Assembly: GCF_041240605.1 (NCBI RefSeq) | Contig: NZ_CP162487.1 | Span: forward strand, 2,053,001 to 2,117,000 | Direction: 5' to 3' | Source: Xanthomonas sp. DAR 80977 | GTDB lineage: Bacteria > Pseudomonadota > Gammaproteobacteria > Xanthomonadales > Xanthomonadaceae | Length of the DNA stretch: 64,000 nt | Shown: positions 1 to 15,313 of the stretch, piece after piece | Layout: each line of letters opens with the position of its first letter | Position numbering within the stretch: the first letter of the stretch is position 1 | Notes under the pieces: model-generated | Told to the model about the DNA's origin: nothing | The model's input: only the letters and a program-made list of their open reading frames with translations | The model's database searches: none | Made by a program: the position numbers and the translations under genes

Positions 1-199
1 GATGCCGGCGCTGGACGCGGCGCCGGTGCCGATCTCGATCGTGCATGCCTGGCACGACGAACTGATTCCCGCCGCCGAGGTGATCGCCTGGGCGCAGGCG
101 CGCGCGGCGCGGCTGCTGCTGGTCGACGACATGCACCGCCTGGGCGACCACGTCGAGACGTCGGCGCGGGCCTTCGCCGAACTGCTGGAAACGCTGTGA
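1..199 (+). CDS. alpha/beta hydrolase, C-terminal end only (cut by window start)
   Basis: Only about 65 residues are inside the window; the frame is open to the left edge, so the ATG at base 2 need not be the start. The fragment holds VHAWHDELIP followed about 25 residues later by DDMHRLGDH. This is the usual layout of the last part of an alpha/beta hydrolase, where an Asp sits in a G/H-x-x-D-E-x-I/V-P loop and the catalytic His comes near the end. The substrate cannot be told from this fragment. It ends 43 bp before the acetyltransferase start and could be co-transcribed with it. Confidence 0.6.
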   Translation, partial: MPALDAAPVPISIVHAWHDELIPAAEVIAWAQARAARLLLVDDMHRLGDHVETSARAFAELLETL

Positions 200-242
200 G
201 CGCGGCGCCAGGCCAGGCATGCCGCGGCAACCGGAGGGTCGG

Positions 243-752
243 ATGGAGCTGAAGATTCGCGCCGAAACGCAAGCCGACCACGCCGCGATCGAGGCGCTGA
301 CCCTGGTCGCGTTCTTCCGCGTCGCGCACAGCCGCCATGACGAGCAGCAGATCATCGAACGGCTGCGCGCGGACGGTGCCTTGACCCTGTCGCTGGTGGT
401 CGAACACGACGGCTACATCGTCGGCCATGTGGCGGTGTCGCCGGTGCAACTGACCGACGGCAGCCGCGGCTGGTACGCGCTGGGGCCGCTGTCGGTGGGG
501 CCGGGCCACCAGCGCCAGGGACTGGGCACGCGGCTGGTGCGCGAGGCGCTGGCGCAGCTGCAGGCGCTGGGTGCGGCCGGCTGCGTGGTGCTCGGCGAGC
601 CCGCGTTCTACGCGCGCTTCGGCTTCGCGCCCGAACCGGGGCTGGTGCTGCCCGGGGTGCCGGCCGGGTACTTCCAGGCGATCGGTTTCGGCGACCGCCT
701 GCCGCCGGTGGCCGAGGCCGAATACCACGACGCGTTCCTGGCCGGCGGCTGA
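243..752 (+). CDS. GNAT-family N-acetyltransferase (YhbS-like)
   Basis: A single GNAT domain of 169 residues. The acetyl-CoA-binding motif A is visible as a GPLSVGPGHQRQGLGTRLV-type stretch around residues 85-105, with the Q/R-x-x-G-x-G/A signature. It is followed by VVLGEPAFYARFGF, which matches the late strand of the YhbS subgroup of bacterial acetyltransferases. I chose the ATG at 243 because GGAGGG lies at 233-238; an upstream in-frame ATG at 219 has no such site. The acceptor is unknown. It lies between a hydrolase and an ABC-F gene with no clear functional link. Confidence 0.8.
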   Translation: MELKIRAETQADHAAIEALTLVAFFRVAHSRHDEQQIIERLRADGALTLSLVVEHDGYIVGHVAVSPVQLTDGSRGWYALGPLSVGPGHQRQGLGTRLVREALAQLQALGAAGCVVLGEPAFYARFGFAPEPGLVLPGVPAGYFQAIGFGDRLPPVAEAEYHDAFLAGG

Positions 753-918
753 GCGCCGCCGCCGCGCCGCTGCCGGGCGCGGCGAAACGCGGGTTACCAT
801 CGGCGTCCCGATCCACGTCTTGAGGCTTCCTCCGATGCGCCAGTGATGCCGCCGTCTTCGACGGCCTTGTCCGTTCCTGCCGAATGCGGCGGGCGTGACC
901 GGCATCCCTGGAGGTTTC

Positions 919-2532
919 ATGACGCATCCCTTGCTCGCGCTGGACAGCGCGTCCTATGTCCTGGCCGATGGCAGGATCCTGTTTTCCGATCTCGATTTCG
1001 CGCTCGATGCGCGGCGCACCGGCCTGGTCGGCCGCAACGGCGTCGGCAAGAGCGTGTTGGCGCGCCTGCTCGCCGGCCAGCTGGCGCCGAGCGGCGGCCA
1101 CTGCCGCCGGCACGGCCGCGTGCACTACCTGCCGCAGCAGATCGTGCGCGGCGCCGACGCCACGGTGGCGTCGCTGGCCGGCGTGCGCCCGGCGCTGGAC
1201 GCGCTGGCGCGGATCGAGGCCGGCAGCACCGATCCGGCCGACTTCGACGCGCTCGGCGAGCGCTGGGACATCGCCCAGCGCCTGCGCAGCGAACTGCAGC
1301 TGTGCGGGCTCGGCCACCTGTCCCCGCAGCGTCCGGCCGCCGAACTCAGCGGCGGCGAGGCGATGCGCGTGGCGCTGCTCGGCGCCTGGCTGTCCGCGGC
1401 GGACGTGCTGATCCTGGACGAGCCGAGCAACCATCTCGACCGCGACCAGCGCCGGCAACTGCAGCAGCAACTGCAGCGCTGGCCGCACGGGTTGCTGGTG
1501 ATCAGCCACGATCGCGCGCTGCTGCAGGACATGCAGCGCATCGTGGAGCTGTCGTCGCTGGGCCTGCGCGACTATGGCGGCGGTTACGCGTTCTACGCGC
1601 AGTGCAAGGCGCAGGAGCAGCAGCAGGCGCTGGCCGAACTGGAGCGCCGCAAGCACGAGCGCCGCCGCCAGGGCGATGCGCTGCGCGAGCAGCAGGCGCG
1701 CCAGCAGCGGCGCAGCGCACACGGCCGGCGCCAGGCGCAGGACGCCAACCAGGCGCCGATCCTGCTCGGCCGGCAGCGGCAGCGCAGCGAGCACAGCGCC
1801 GGCAAGCACCAGCAGCAAGCGGCTGCCGCGCAGGCACGGCTGTCGGCGCAGGTGCGCGAGGCCGCGCACGCGGTCGAGGCCGCGGCGCCGGTCGTGCTGT
1901 TCGCGCCGACGCCGGCTGCGGCGGCCGGGCGCACGGTCGCCGAACTGCACGGCCTGCGGCTGCCGTACGCGCCGCCCGCGCGCGCCGCGCTGGACCTGTG
2001 CGTCGGCGGCCGCCAGCGGATCGGCGTGGTCGGGCCGAACGGCAGCGGCAAATCGACCCTGCTGCGGGCGCTGGACGGCCAACTCGCGCCGCTGGCCGGG
2101 CGCTGCGAACTGCGCGCGCCGAGCGCCTACCTGGACCAGTCGCTGCGCCTGCTCGATCCGGCGCTGCCGGCGCTCGCGCAGCTGCAGGCCGCCAATGCCG
2201 TCGCCGACGTGGCCGAACTGCGCACGCGGCTGGCCCTGCTCGGCCTGGACGCGCAGCGCATCGGCGTGCCCAGCGGACGGCTCAGCGGCGGCGAGCGGCT
2301 CAAGGCGGCGCTGGCCTGCGCGTTCTACCGCGCGCCGCCGGCGGAACTGCTGTTGCTGGACGAGCCGGACAACCACCTGGACCTGGACGCGCGCGAGGCG
2401 CTGCGGCAGGTGCTGCTGCAGTATCCGGGCGCGTTGCTGGTGGTGTCGCACGATGCCGCGTTCCTCGACGGGCTGCGCCTGGACACGCGCCTGCAGGCCG
2501 ATGCCGAGCGCTGGCGGCTGGCGCCATGGTGA
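919..2532 (+). CDS. ABC-F family ATPase (soluble, two nucleotide-binding domains)
   Basis: Two ABC ATPase domains and no membrane segment, as in the ABC-F proteins that act on ribosomes. Domain 1 has Walker A GRNGVGKS at about residues 38-45, signature LSGGE near 143 and Walker [12 protein letters not shown] near 164. Domain 2 has GPNGSGKST near 372, LSGGERLK near 455 and [11 protein letters not shown] near 478. Between them is a highly charged Arg/Gln/Lys-rich linker (about residues 235-300). GGAGG at 910-914 fixes the ATG at 919 rather than an upstream in-frame ATG at 895. Members range from translation factors (EttA, Uup, YheS) to antibiotic-protection proteins; I cannot assign the subgroup by eye. 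Confidence 0.85.
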   Translation: MTHPLLALDSASYVLADGRILFSDLDFALDARRTGLVGRNGVGKSVLARLLAGQLAPSGGHCRRHGRVHYLPQQIVRGADATVASLAGVRPALDALARIEAGSTDPADFDALGERWDIAQRLRSELQLCGLGHLSPQRPAAELSGGEAMRVALLGAWLSAADVLILDEPSNHLDRDQRRQLQQQLQRWPHGLLVISHDRALLQDMQRIVELSSLGLRDYGGGYAFYAQCKAQEQQQALAELERRKHERRRQGDALREQQARQQRRSAHGRRQAQDANQAPILLGRQRQRSEHSAGKHQQQAAAAQARLSAQVREAAHAVEAAAPVVLFAPTPAAAAGRTVAELHGLRLPYAPPARAALDLCVGGRQRIGVVGPNGSGKSTLLRALDGQLAPLAGRCELRAPSAYLDQSLRLLDPALPALAQLQAANAVADVAELRTRLALLGLDAQRIGVPSGRLSGGERLKAALACAFYRAPPAELLLLDEPDNHLDLDAREALRQVLLQYPGALLVVSHDAAFLDGLRLDTRLQADAERWRLAPW

Positions 2533-2734
2533 GCGCGCGCCACGCGCGGTGGGCGGCGGCGGGCGGGCGCCGATCGCGCCCCGGGCTGGTAATGGCGGGC
2601 GCGATGGCCGACCATTCGCGTCTTCCCGTCCGCTGCCGCCGCCCGCCCGTCGCGGGCCGCGCTGCCGCGATACGCGCGGGGCGGGCCCGGCGCCCGCCCG
2701 CGCATTCCTCCTTCCTCGTGTGGTCCGCATTCCC

Positions 2735-4915
2735 GTGAAATTCTTCGTCTCCTGCGCCAAGGGCCTGGAATACCTGCTCGTCGACGAGCTGCTCGCGCTC
2801 GGCGTCGCCAAGGCCACCGCCACCGTGTCCGGGGTCAATGCCGAGGGCGCATTGCGCGATGCGCAGCGCGCGGTGCTGTGGTCGCGCCTGGCCAGCCGCG
2901 TGCTGTGGCCGCTCGACGAATTCGAGTGCCCCGACGAGACCGCACTGTACGCCGGCGTGGCCGCGCTGCCGTGGCGCGAGCACCTGACCTCGCAGCACAC
3001 CCTGGCGGTGGACGCGCACGTGTCCGGCACCGCGATCACCCACGCGCGCTACGCCGCGCAGCGGGTCAAGGACGCGGTGGTGGACACGCTGCGCGGGGAA
3101 GGCCTGGAACGGCCGTCGGTGGACGTGGAGGATCCGGACCTGCGCCTGAACCTGTCGCTGCGCAAGGGTCGCGCCACGCTGTCGGTGGACCTGGGCGGCG
3201 GCTCGCTGCACCGGCGCGGCTGGCGCCAGGTGCAGAACGCCGCGCCGCTGAAGGAGAACCTGGCCGCGGCGGTGCTGCTGCGTGGGCAGTGGCCGCAGCT
3301 GTACGCGCAGGGCGGTGGCCTGCTGGACCCGATGTGCGGCAGCGGCACGCTGCTGATCGAAGGCGCGCTGATGGCCGCCGACGTGGCCCCCGGCCTGCTG
3401 CGCGGCGATCTCGCCGCCGCGCGCCGCGGCGATGCCGGGCCGCTGGAGTTCAGCGCCGCGCCGAGCCGCTGGCTGGGCTTCGACCAGGACGCCTGGCGCG
3501 CGCTGCTGGGCGAGGCGCGGCAGCGCGAGGCCGCCGGCCGCGCGGCGCTGCAGCCGGTGATCCATGGCGGCGACATCGATCCGCATGCGATCCGCGCCGC
3601 GCGCGAGAACGCGCAGGCGGCCGGGGTCGCCGCGGCGATCGTGTTCGAGGTGCGCGATGTCGCCGACCTGCGCACGCCGGCGCAGGCGCTGGGCACGGTG
3701 GTGTGCAATCCGCCCTACGACGAGCGCCTGGCCGCCGACACCGCGCTGTACCGGCGCCTGGGCGAGGCGCTCAAGCGCGCGGTGCCGCAGTGGCGCGCCA
3801 GCCTGCTGTGCGGCAATGCCGACCTGGCCTACGCCACCGGCCTGCGCGCGGCCAAGAAGTACCAGATGTTCAATGGCGCGCTGGAATGCCCGCTGATCGT
3901 CTGCGACCCGATCGCGGTGGCGCAGCGCGAGCCGGCCGATGCGCCGCGCGCGCTCAGCGACGGCGCGCAGATGGTGGCCAACCGGCTGCGCAAGAACCTG
4001 CGCAAGTTCAAGACCTGGCGCGCGCGCGAGCAGATCGGCTGCTTCCGCGCCTACGACGCCGACCTGCCCGAGTACGCGGCGGCGATCGACGTGTACCAGG
4101 AAGACGGCGGCCAGGCGCGCACCTACCTGCACGTGCAGGAATACGCCGCGCCGGAAGAGATTCCCGATGCCGACGTGCGCCGCCGCCGCAACGAACTGCT
4201 GGCCGCGGCGCGCGAGGTGTTCGCGGTGCCGGCCGAGCGGATGGCGCTGAAGTCGCGCGAGCGCGGCAAGGGCGGCAGCAAGTACGGCCGCTTCGAGCAG
4301 CGCGGCGAATTCCTGGTGGTGCGCGAGCACGGCGCGCTGCTGCGGGTGAACCTGTTCGATTATCTGGATACCGGCCTGTTCCTGGACCACCGCCCGCTGC
4401 GCGGGGCGATGGCGCAGCAGGCGCGCGGCAAGCGCTTCCTCAACCTGTTCTGCTACACCGGCGTGGCCAGCGTGCAGGCCGCGGTGGCCGGCGCCGATTC
4501 CACCACCAGCGTGGACCTGTCGGGCACCTACCTGCAGTGGTGCGCCGACAACCTGGCCTTCAACGGCAAGGGCGGCGCCCAGCACCGGCTGGTCCAGGCC
4601 GACGCACTGACCTGGCTGGAGGCGGAGAAGAACCGCTACGACGTGATCTTCTGCGACCCGCCGACCTTCTCCAACTCGGCGCGTGCCGAGGATTTCGACA
4701 TCCAGCGCGAGCACGTGCGGCTGTTGCGCGCGGCGGTGGCGCGGCTGATGCCGGAGGGCGTGCTGTACTTCTCCAACAACTTCCGCCGCTTCAAGCTGGA
4801 CGCGGAGGCGCTGGCCGAATTCGCGCTGTGCGAGGAGATCACCGCGCAGACCATCGCCCCGGATTTCGAGCGCAATCCGCGCATCCATCGCGCCTGGCGC
4901 CTGCAGCGGCGCTGA
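2735..4915 (+). CDS. rlmKL: bifunctional 23S rRNA methyltransferase RlmKL (m2G2445 / m7G2069)
   Basis: This 726-residue fusion matches the family length (about 700-720). The N-terminal half is the RlmL part: a THUMP region (about residues 50-160), then a Rossmann methyltransferase with [17 protein letters not shown] near 195-210 and the amino-methyltransferase motif NPPYDERL at 325. The C-terminal half is Rlm[16 protein letters not shown] near 570 and [10 protein letters not shown] near 639. Together they would modify G2445 and G2069 of 23S rRNA during assembly of the large subunit. The start is GTG at 2735 (protein begins [13 protein letters not shown]). The same frame is open far upstream, but only as an antisense-free shadow across the ABC-F gene. 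The gene is monocistronic and ends at a long hairpin shared with the convergent HD-GYP gene. Confidence 0.93.
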   Translation: MKFFVSCAKGLEYLLVDELLALGVAKATATVSGVNAEGALRDAQRAVLWSRLASRVLWPLDEFECPDETALYAGVAALPWREHLTSQHTLAVDAHVSGTAITHARYAAQRVKDAVVDTLRGEGLERPSVDVEDPDLRLNLSLRKGRATLSVDLGGGSLHRRGWRQVQNAAPLKENLAAAVLLRGQWPQLYAQGGGLLDPMCGSGTLLIEGALMAADVAPGLLRGDLAAARRGDAGPLEFSAAPSRWLGFDQDAWRALLGEARQREAAGRAALQPVIHGGDIDPHAIRAARENAQAAGVAAAIVFEVRDVADLRTPAQALGTVVCNPPYDERLAADTALYRRLGEALKRAVPQWRASLLCGNADLAYATGLRAAKKYQMFNGALECPLIVCDPIAVAQREPADAPRALSDGAQMVANRLRKNLRKFKTWRAREQIGCFRAYDADLPEYAAAIDVYQEDGGQARTYLHVQEYAAPEEIPDADVRRRRNELLAAAREVFAVPAERMALKSRERGKGGSKYGRFEQRGEFLVVREHGALLRVNLFDYLDTGLFLDHRPLRGAMAQQARGKRFLNLFCYTGVASVQAAVAGADSTTSVDLSGTYLQWCADNLAFNGKGGAQHRLVQADALTWLEAEKNRYDVIFCDPPTFSNSARAEDFDIQREHVRLLRAAVARLMPEGVLYFSNNFRRFKLDAEALAEFALCEEITAQTIAPDFERNPRIHRAWRLQRR

Positions 4916-4923
4916 GGTGGGCT

Positions 4924-5001
4924 CCCCTGCAGGAGCGGCTTCAGCCGCGACCGGGCGTCACCGGTAATGCCCGGTCGCGGCTGAAGCCGCTCCTGCAGGG
5001 G
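4924..5001. repeat. long perfect hairpin between convergent genes (likely bidirectional terminator)
   Basis: Arms 4924-4956 and 4969-5001 are perfect 33-nt inverted copies, beginning CCCCTGCAGGAGCGGCTTCA and ending at a 12-nt loop GTCACCGGTAAT. It starts 8 bp after the rlmKL stop and lies 43 bp before the end of the convergent HD-GYP gene. It therefore sits where a terminator for both would be needed. The same design (GGAGCGRCTTCAG...loop GTYACCGG) recurs at 49360-49429. Confidence 0.85.
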
Positions 5002-5044
5002 CAAGGGTGCAGGCAGGCGGAAACAGCTGCGCGTGGCGGGCGGC

Positions 5045-6088
5045 TCAGCTGTCGCGATGCCGCGTCGCGGAACGCGCGCTGGCGCGATGCGGCACGTCCT
5101 CGCCCGGTTCGCGTTCGCTCCAGTAGTCCTGGATCTGCAGGATCTGCGGCAGGATCGCGCTGAACAGGGTCACCAGGCGCGGCTCGAACTGCGCCCCGGC
5201 CTGTTGCTGGAACAGGTCCATCACCTTCGCCAGCGGCCAGGCGTCCTTGTACGGGCGCTGCGTGGTCAGCGCATCGAACACGTCGGCCAGGGCCACGATC
5301 CGCGCCGACTCGGGAATGCGTTCGCCGGCCAGGCCGGCCGGATAGCCGCTGCCGTCCCAGTGCTCGTGGTGGTGCAGCGCGACCTCGGCGGCGAGCCGGA
5401 ACAGCGGCGCGCCGCTGCGGCTGAGGATGTCGTAGCCGATCTGCGGATGCCGCTTCATCACCGCCCATTCGTCCGCATCCAGCGGCCCGGGCTTCTTCAG
5501 GATCGCGTCGGGGATGCCGATCTTGCCGGTGTCGTGCATCGGCGCGGCCTGCTCGAGCAGCTTGGCGTCCTCGCCCGACCAGCCGGCGGCGACCGCCAGC
5601 GCACGCGCATAGGCGGCCATGCGCCAGATGTGGGTGCCGGTGTCCGAGTCGCTGTAGTGGCCGGCCATGCCCAGCATCTGGATCGCGTCGCGGTGGCTGC
5701 TGGCCAGGCTGGCGGCGCTGACCAGCGACAGGTGGGTGCGCACCCGCGCGCGCAGGATGCTCGGCGAATAGGGCTTGGTGATGTAGTCCACGCCGCCGGC
5801 CTCGAAGCCGATGCTCTCGTCGGCATCCTTGTCCTTGCCGGTGACGAAGATGATCGGGATCGCCGCGGTGCGCGGGTCCTGCTTCAGGGTGCGGGCGATG
5901 GTGTAGCCGTCCAGGTCGGGCAGGTCGACGTCGAGCAGGATCAGCGCAGGCCGGTGCTTGACCACGGCGCGCAGGGCCTCGGCGCCGTTCTTGGCGAAGG
6001 TCAGCGCGTAGTCCTCGCGCAGGATCTGCCGGATCAGGGCCAGGTTGCTGGCTTCGTCGTCTACGCACAGGATGGGGGGCTGGACCAT
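5045..6088 (-). CDS. response regulator with HD-GYP domain (c-di-GMP phosphodiesterase, RpfG-like)
   Basis: Receiver domain at residues 5-120 with acidic pair D10/D11, phosphoacceptor D53 in LILLDVDLPD and conserved K105 in YITKPY. An HD-GYP domain follows at about 140-320. Metal-binding and signature residues are present: H153, H185-D186 in APMHDTGKIG, and HHEHWDGSGYP at 240-250, then DVFDALT. HD-GYP proteins with this exact GYP motif hydrolyse cyclic di-GMP. The gene follows the hybrid kinase on the same strand after 57 bp, so the two probably form an operon and a cognate pair. Cyclic di-GMP turnover would then follow the kinase signal. Architecture matches RpfG, but the neighbours (no rpfC or rpfF) show that this is a paralogue. 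Confidence 0.92.
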   Translation of the reverse strand: MVQPPILCVDDEASNLALIRQILREDYALTFAKNGAEALRAVVKHRPALILLDVDLPDLDGYTIARTLKQDPRTAAIPIIFVTGKDKDADESIGFEAGGVDYITKPYSPSILRARVRTHLSLVSAASLASSHRDAIQMLGMAGHYSDSDTGTHIWRMAAYARALAVAAGWSGEDAKLLEQAAPMHDTGKIGIPDAILKKPGPLDADEWAVMKRHPQIGYDILSRSGAPLFRLAAEVALHHHEHWDGSGYPAGLAGERIPESARIVALADVFDALTTQRPYKDAWPLAKVMDLFQQQAGAQFEPRLVTLFSAILPQILQIQDYWSEREPGEDVPHRASARSATRHRDS

Positions 6089-6145
6089 CGTCGTTCCTTG
6101 TCGTGTGCACCCAACGGCAGCCGGACCGGGCCGGCGCGGCGGATG

Positions 6146-10234
<4,089 letters not shown>

Positions 10235-10413
10235 GCGCCCCTTTCCTTTGGCGAACGCTGGCGATGCGCGGGCATCGGCGTCCTTCCGGTCCGTACGGGA
10301 TGGCCTTCACGGTTGCAGCGCGGCCCCGTCCCGACCGCGCATGCCACGCTAGCGCGATCGCTGCCGCCGCACCAGCCCCTGCGCTGCGCTGCCGGGGCGA
10401 ACGTCTACGACCT

Positions 10414-11715
10414 TCATGGAATCAGCGTGACGGCTGCGTGCAGCGTGACCCCGATCAGGCCGCCGACCAGGGTGCCGTTGAAGCGGATGTACTGCAGGTC
10501 GCGGCCGACGCTCAGCTCCAGCTGTTCCACCAGGTGGCGTTCGTCCCAGCCCTTCACGGTCTGCGCGATGTGCTCGGTGACGCCGCTGCGCAGGCGCTGG
10601 GTCAGTTTCTCGGCGCCGCCGAGCAGGTGCTGGTTGAGCGCCTCGCGCAGCGCGCTGTCCTGGGACAGGGATTGCCCGAATGCGGCCAGCGAGCGCTGCA
10701 AATGCTGCACCAGCACACCGTCGCCGCGCGACAGGTCCTGGCGCAGGCTGGCGTGGATCTGGTCCCACAGGCCCTGCACGTAGTCCTGCACGCCGGGGTG
10801 CTCGATCAGGCGCTGCTTCATCGCCTGCAGCTTGTCGGCGGTGGCCGGGTCGCTGCGCAGCCGCTGCACGTAGCCGCCGAGCCAGCGCTCGTAGTCCTGG
10901 CGCAGCGGATGCTGCGGCTGCGACAGCACGTCCTGCAGTTCGTCCAGCAGCGCGTGCGCCAGGCGCTCGGCCAGGGTGTCGGCGATGCCTTCCACCGGCT
11001 TGACCCATTCCACCGTGCCGACCAGCTTGGGCCATTCGCGGCGCGCGTACTTCACGATCATCGCCGACACGCGCTGCTTCACCGCCGCATCGTCCAGGTG
11101 CCGGCCGAGCCGGGTCAGCGCTTCGTCGAGCAGGGCCTGGTGGCGGCCGTCGGCGGTGAGCAGGCCGAGGATCTCGCCGGCGGTCGCGGCCGCGTTCCAT
11201 TCGTGCAGGCGCGCCACCACGAAGCCGTGGATGCGGCGCCGCACCGCGGCCTCGTCGAGCAGGTCCAGCGCCTGCAGCGCCCAGCCGCGCGCCAGCTCGG
11301 CCAGCTTGCCGGCCTGCGCCGGTTCGGCCAGCCACTGGCCCAGCCGCGCCGCGGGATCGAACGCGCTGAGCTTGGCCAGCAGCGCCGCCGGTTCCAGGAA
11401 ATGGTCGCGCACGAACACCGCCAGGCTGTCGGCGATGCGCGCCTTGCCGTGCGGGATGATCGCGGTGTGCGGGATCGGCAGCCCCAGCGGATGGCGGAAC
11501 AGCGCCACCACCGCGAACCAGTCGGCCAGCGCGCCGACCGTGGCGGCCTCGCAGAATGCGCCGATCCAGGCCCAGGCGCCGTGCATGCCCATGACATGGC
11601 TGAGCAGGAAGCCGGCCAGCATCGCCAGCAGCAACAGCGCCGCCAGCAGTTTCATGCGCCGCAGCTGCGAGCGGCGCGGATCTGGCGGCATGGTTTGTTC
11701 GGAAGACGCGCTCAT
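10414..11715 (-). CDS. DUF445-family inner-membrane protein
   Basis: 433 residues, matching the DUF445 (YjiN/YheB-type) family. A cytosolic Arg-rich start is followed by a hydrophobic helix [20 protein letters not shown] (about 22-42) and the hallmark stretch [22 protein letters not shown] (about 56-78), then [18 protein letters not shown]. The large middle is helical and amphipathic, and a last hydrophobic segment ends the protein ([20 protein letters not shown]), as in the family. Function is not established for the family. It lies 179 bp from the kinase start, in the same direction, with nothing recognisable between. The start is the first ATG, with no strong ribosome-binding site. Confidence 0.82.
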   Translation of the reverse strand: MSASSEQTMPPDPRRSQLRRMKLLAALLLLAMLAGFLLSHVMGMHGAWAWIGAFCEAATVGALADWFAVVALFRHPLGLPIPHTAIIPHGKARIADSLAVFVRDHFLEPAALLAKLSAFDPAARLGQWLAEPAQAGKLAELARGWALQALDLLDEAAVRRRIHGFVVARLHEWNAAATAGEILGLLTADGRHQALLDEALTRLGRHLDDAAVKQRVSAMIVKYARREWPKLVGTVEWVKPVEGIADTLAERLAHALLDELQDVLSQPQHPLRQDYERWLGGYVQRLRSDPATADKLQAMKQRLIEHPGVQDYVQGLWDQIHASLRQDLSRGDGVLVQHLQRSLAAFGQSLSQDSALREALNQHLLGGAEKLTQRLRSGVTEHIAQTVKGWDERHLVEQLELSVGRDLQYIRFNGTLVGGLIGVTLHAAVTLIP

Positions 11716-11917
11716 GTGGGCGAGTTTACGCAGCGCGCGGTTAGGACGGTTTCATCGGAGCGGCCGTCACCGGCGTGCGCGCGAACGTCCAACGCCGGCA
11801 CGCCCAGCGCGCCGGCCGGCCAGGCGCGGCGCTCCGGCACGGCGCCGTCGCGGGGGCATGGCCGGGTGCTGGACGGCATGCTAGGTTCGCCTCCGGGCCA
11901 CTTGCCGAACGCGCGCC

Positions 11918-12301
11918 ATGCTCGCCGATCACACCCCTGCCGGTTTTTTCATCGCCGTCGACGACATCGACCGCGCGCGCGCCTTCTACGAGGGCATCCT
12001 GGGCCTGCGCTGCCAGGGCTTCGACGGCTTCGCCCTGAAATTCGCGGCCGGTCCGATCAACCTGCGCATCGTCACGCCGCCGGCGCGCGTCGCCGCCGAC
12101 TACACCGTGTTCGGTTGGGAGAGCGCCGATATCGGTGCCGATGTGGCCGCGCTTGCGGCCAGGGGCGTTGCGTTCATCCGCTACCCGTTCTTCGCCGACA
12201 GCCAGGACGCGCAAGGCATCTGGACCGCGCCGAACGGCGACAAGGTGGCCTGGTTCCGCGATCCGGACGGCAACACCCTGTCGCTTGCCCAGCACGCCTG
12301 A
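11918..12301 (+). CDS. VOC-family protein (glyoxalase/bleomycin-resistance fold)
   Basis: 127 residues with the paired beta-alpha-beta-beta-beta pattern of the vicinal-oxygen-chelate superfamily. It opens with FFIAVDDIDRARAFYEGILGL and closes with APNGDKVAWFRDPDGNTLSL, the usual first and last signatures; the Asp-Pro-x-Gly-Asn turn is typical. The metal residues cannot be assigned with certainty. It is isolated: 202 bp follow the divergent DUF445 gene, and the convergent ParB-like gene ends 59 bp after it. The reaction is unknown. Confidence 0.82.
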   Translation: MLADHTPAGFFIAVDDIDRARAFYEGILGLRCQGFDGFALKFAAGPINLRIVTPPARVAADYTVFGWESADIGADVAALAARGVAFIRYPFFADSQDAQGIWTAPNGDKVAWFRDPDGNTLSLAQHA

Positions 12302-12360
12302 AGCGTGTCGGCACCGCGGCCTGCGCACCGCGCCGGATCGCGCGAGCTTCAGCGCCCGGA

Positions 12361-13215
12361 TCAGCCCTGCAGCCGCGCGCGCAGTGCCGCCACTTCCTCG
12401 CGCAGCGCCCGGTTCTCGGCGTCCAGCTCGGCCACGCGCTGGCGCAGCGCGGCCAGTTCGCTGTCGCCCTGCGCTGCGTCGCCATCGCCATCCCGTTCGG
12501 TGGCCGCCGTGTCGCGCGGCTTGCGTTTGGACTCGCGGGCGCGCTTGGCCGCCTGCTTGAGTTCGTCCTTGCCGGCCATGGCCGCGGCGCGCTGTTCGTC
12601 CTCGGGCAGGCTGGCCACCGCCGCGGCGGCGTTGATCGAGATCGCGCCGGACTTCACCGCTTCCACCACTTCGGCGGTGGCCTGCTTCTGGATCTTCTCG
12701 ATCTGCACCACCTGGCTGTTGCTGAGCCGCGCGGCGCGGGCCAGCTCGGCGCGGCTCAACGGCGCCGGCATCGCCTCGCTGCGCGCGCCGTCTGCGCCGG
12801 CAGGCGCATCGGCCCAGGGCGCGGCATCGTCCTGCGCCTCGGCTGCGGCGCCATCGGCGGCCGCCGTGGACGCCTCGGCGGCGCGGCTGCGGCGTTCGGC
12901 CAGGATCTCGCGCTTGCGCAGCGCCAGCACGCCGCGCTGGAAATCGGACACGCTGCGCCGGCCCAGGTGCTGGTCGATCATCCACAGGTGCACGTCCTGC
13001 AGCGACTGGAAGCGGGTGTTCTGCACGGTCTGGAACGGCAGCCCGTGTTTCTGGCAGATGCCGTAGCGGTTGTGGCCGTCGACCAGGATCTCGCCCCACA
13101 GCACCAGCGCATCGCGGCAGCCTTCGGCGAGCAGGCTGCGCTCCAGCGCCGCGTACTCGTCGGCGGTGAGCGGATCGATGTAGGCCTTGAGGTCTTCTTT
13201 GACGACGATGTTCAT
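12361..13215 (-). CDS. ParB/Srx-domain protein with C-terminal coiled coil (orphan, no ParA)
   Basis: 284 residues. The N-terminal 100 residues look like a ParB/sulfiredoxin fold: LKAYIDPLTADEYAALERSL, then GEILVDGHNRYGICQKHGLP, where the G-H-N-R element resembles the G-E-R-R / G-x-x-R box of ParB-like nucleotide-binding domains. A central region has a helix-turn-helix-like stretch (SRAELARAARLSNSQVVQIE, about 155-175). A charged segment leads to a C-terminal leucine-zipper-like coiled coil (ELAALRQRVAELDAENRALR). There is no parA next to it, so it is not an obvious partition gene; a DNA-binding regulator is as likely. I chose the ATG at 13215; upstream in-frame residues are translated repeat sequence. 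Confidence 0.7.
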   Translation of the reverse strand: MNIVVKEDLKAYIDPLTADEYAALERSLLAEGCRDALVLWGEILVDGHNRYGICQKHGLPFQTVQNTRFQSLQDVHLWMIDQHLGRRSVSDFQRGVLALRKREILAERRSRAAEASTAAADGAAAEAQDDAAPWADAPAGADGARSEAMPAPLSRAELARAARLSNSQVVQIEKIQKQATAEVVEAVKSGAISINAAAAVASLPEDEQRAAAMAGKDELKQAAKRARESKRKPRDTAATERDGDGDAAQGDSELAALRQRVAELDAENRALREEVAALRARLQG

Positions 13216-13260
13216 CGGGCACGGCACGGTGTTGCGAGGGGGCCGGCATTGTAGAGGGCC

Positions 13261-13373
13261 GGGATTGGGGATTGGCGGATTCGGGATTCGCAAGAGCGCA
13301 ACTCTTGCGTCTCCCGCACTGCGGGCGTGCCTTCCGGCCCAATCCCGAATCCCGAATCCCGAATCCCGGCTCG
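13261..13373. repeat. inverted pair of GGGATTC/GGGATTG heptamer arrays
   Basis: A forward array at 13261-13290 (GGGATTGGGGATTGGCGGAT and on) faces a reverse array at 13341-13369 (units CCCGAAT repeated). They can pair into a long imperfect hairpin with about 50 bp between. The reverse array lies next to the stop codon of the EthD-like gene, as the same arrays do next to other stop codons in this window. The forward array lies in the leader of the ParB-like gene. Confidence 0.8.
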
Positions 13374-13384
13374 CGCAGCGAGCC

Positions 13385-13699
13385 TCACCCCACCACCACC
13401 TCGCTGATCTGCATCACCGGGGTCAGGTCGGTGTAGTTCTTGATGTCGCCGAGGATCTCGTCGGCATGCGGGCCGAAGCCGGCCTGGAACGCGTCCACCG
13501 AGTCGCTGAAGATGTGGCACATGCCGACATAGGTCGGATCGCTGCCGGGGGCGCCGCCGGACAGGCCCTTGTCCACGGTGTAGCCCTTGCAGGCATCGCC
13601 CATGCGCGCCTGCAGCAGCGGCATGTGCGTGTCGCGGTAGTAGTCGTGGTCGAAACGGGCGCCTGGCGTGTACGGGTACATCACGCTGACCTTGATCAT
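13385..13699 (-). CDS. EthD-family protein (ferredoxin-like dimeric barrel)
   Basis: 104 residues beginning MIKVSVMYPYTPGARFDHDYYRDTHMP in outline. The FDxDYYxxxHxPL pattern is the signature of small EthD/REDY-like alpha-beta barrel proteins. The conserved His falls at about residue 25. No catalytic role is certain for the family: some help cytochrome P450 systems, others may bind small aromatic or lactone ligands. It lies 95 bp behind mmsA on the same strand and could be the last gene of that operon. The frame is open far upstream antisense to mmsA, but the ATG at 13699 gives the normal family length. Confidence 0.78.
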   Translation of the reverse strand: MIKVSVMYPYTPGARFDHDYYRDTHMPLLQARMGDACKGYTVDKGLSGGAPGSDPTYVGMCHIFSDSVDAFQAGFGPHADEILGDIKNYTDLTPVMQISEVVVG

Positions 13700-13794
13700 G
13701 GAGCGACTCCTGTGGCTGCGGCGGTAGGATCGGGGGTCGCGCAAGGCTACACCGTCGCGGCGCTGCGCCCGTGCTGCGTTGCGGCGCTGCGCTT

Positions 13795-15288
<1,494 letters not shown>

Positions 15289-15313
15289 GGTCGGCAATCC
15301 TCGAAGGAAACTC

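Noticed and set aside
352..3039. Long open frame on the minus strand opposite the acetyltransferase and ABC-F genes
   Set aside because: Low-complexity Arg/Ala/Pro-rich translation with no domain; a by-product of high GC in the real plus-strand genes.
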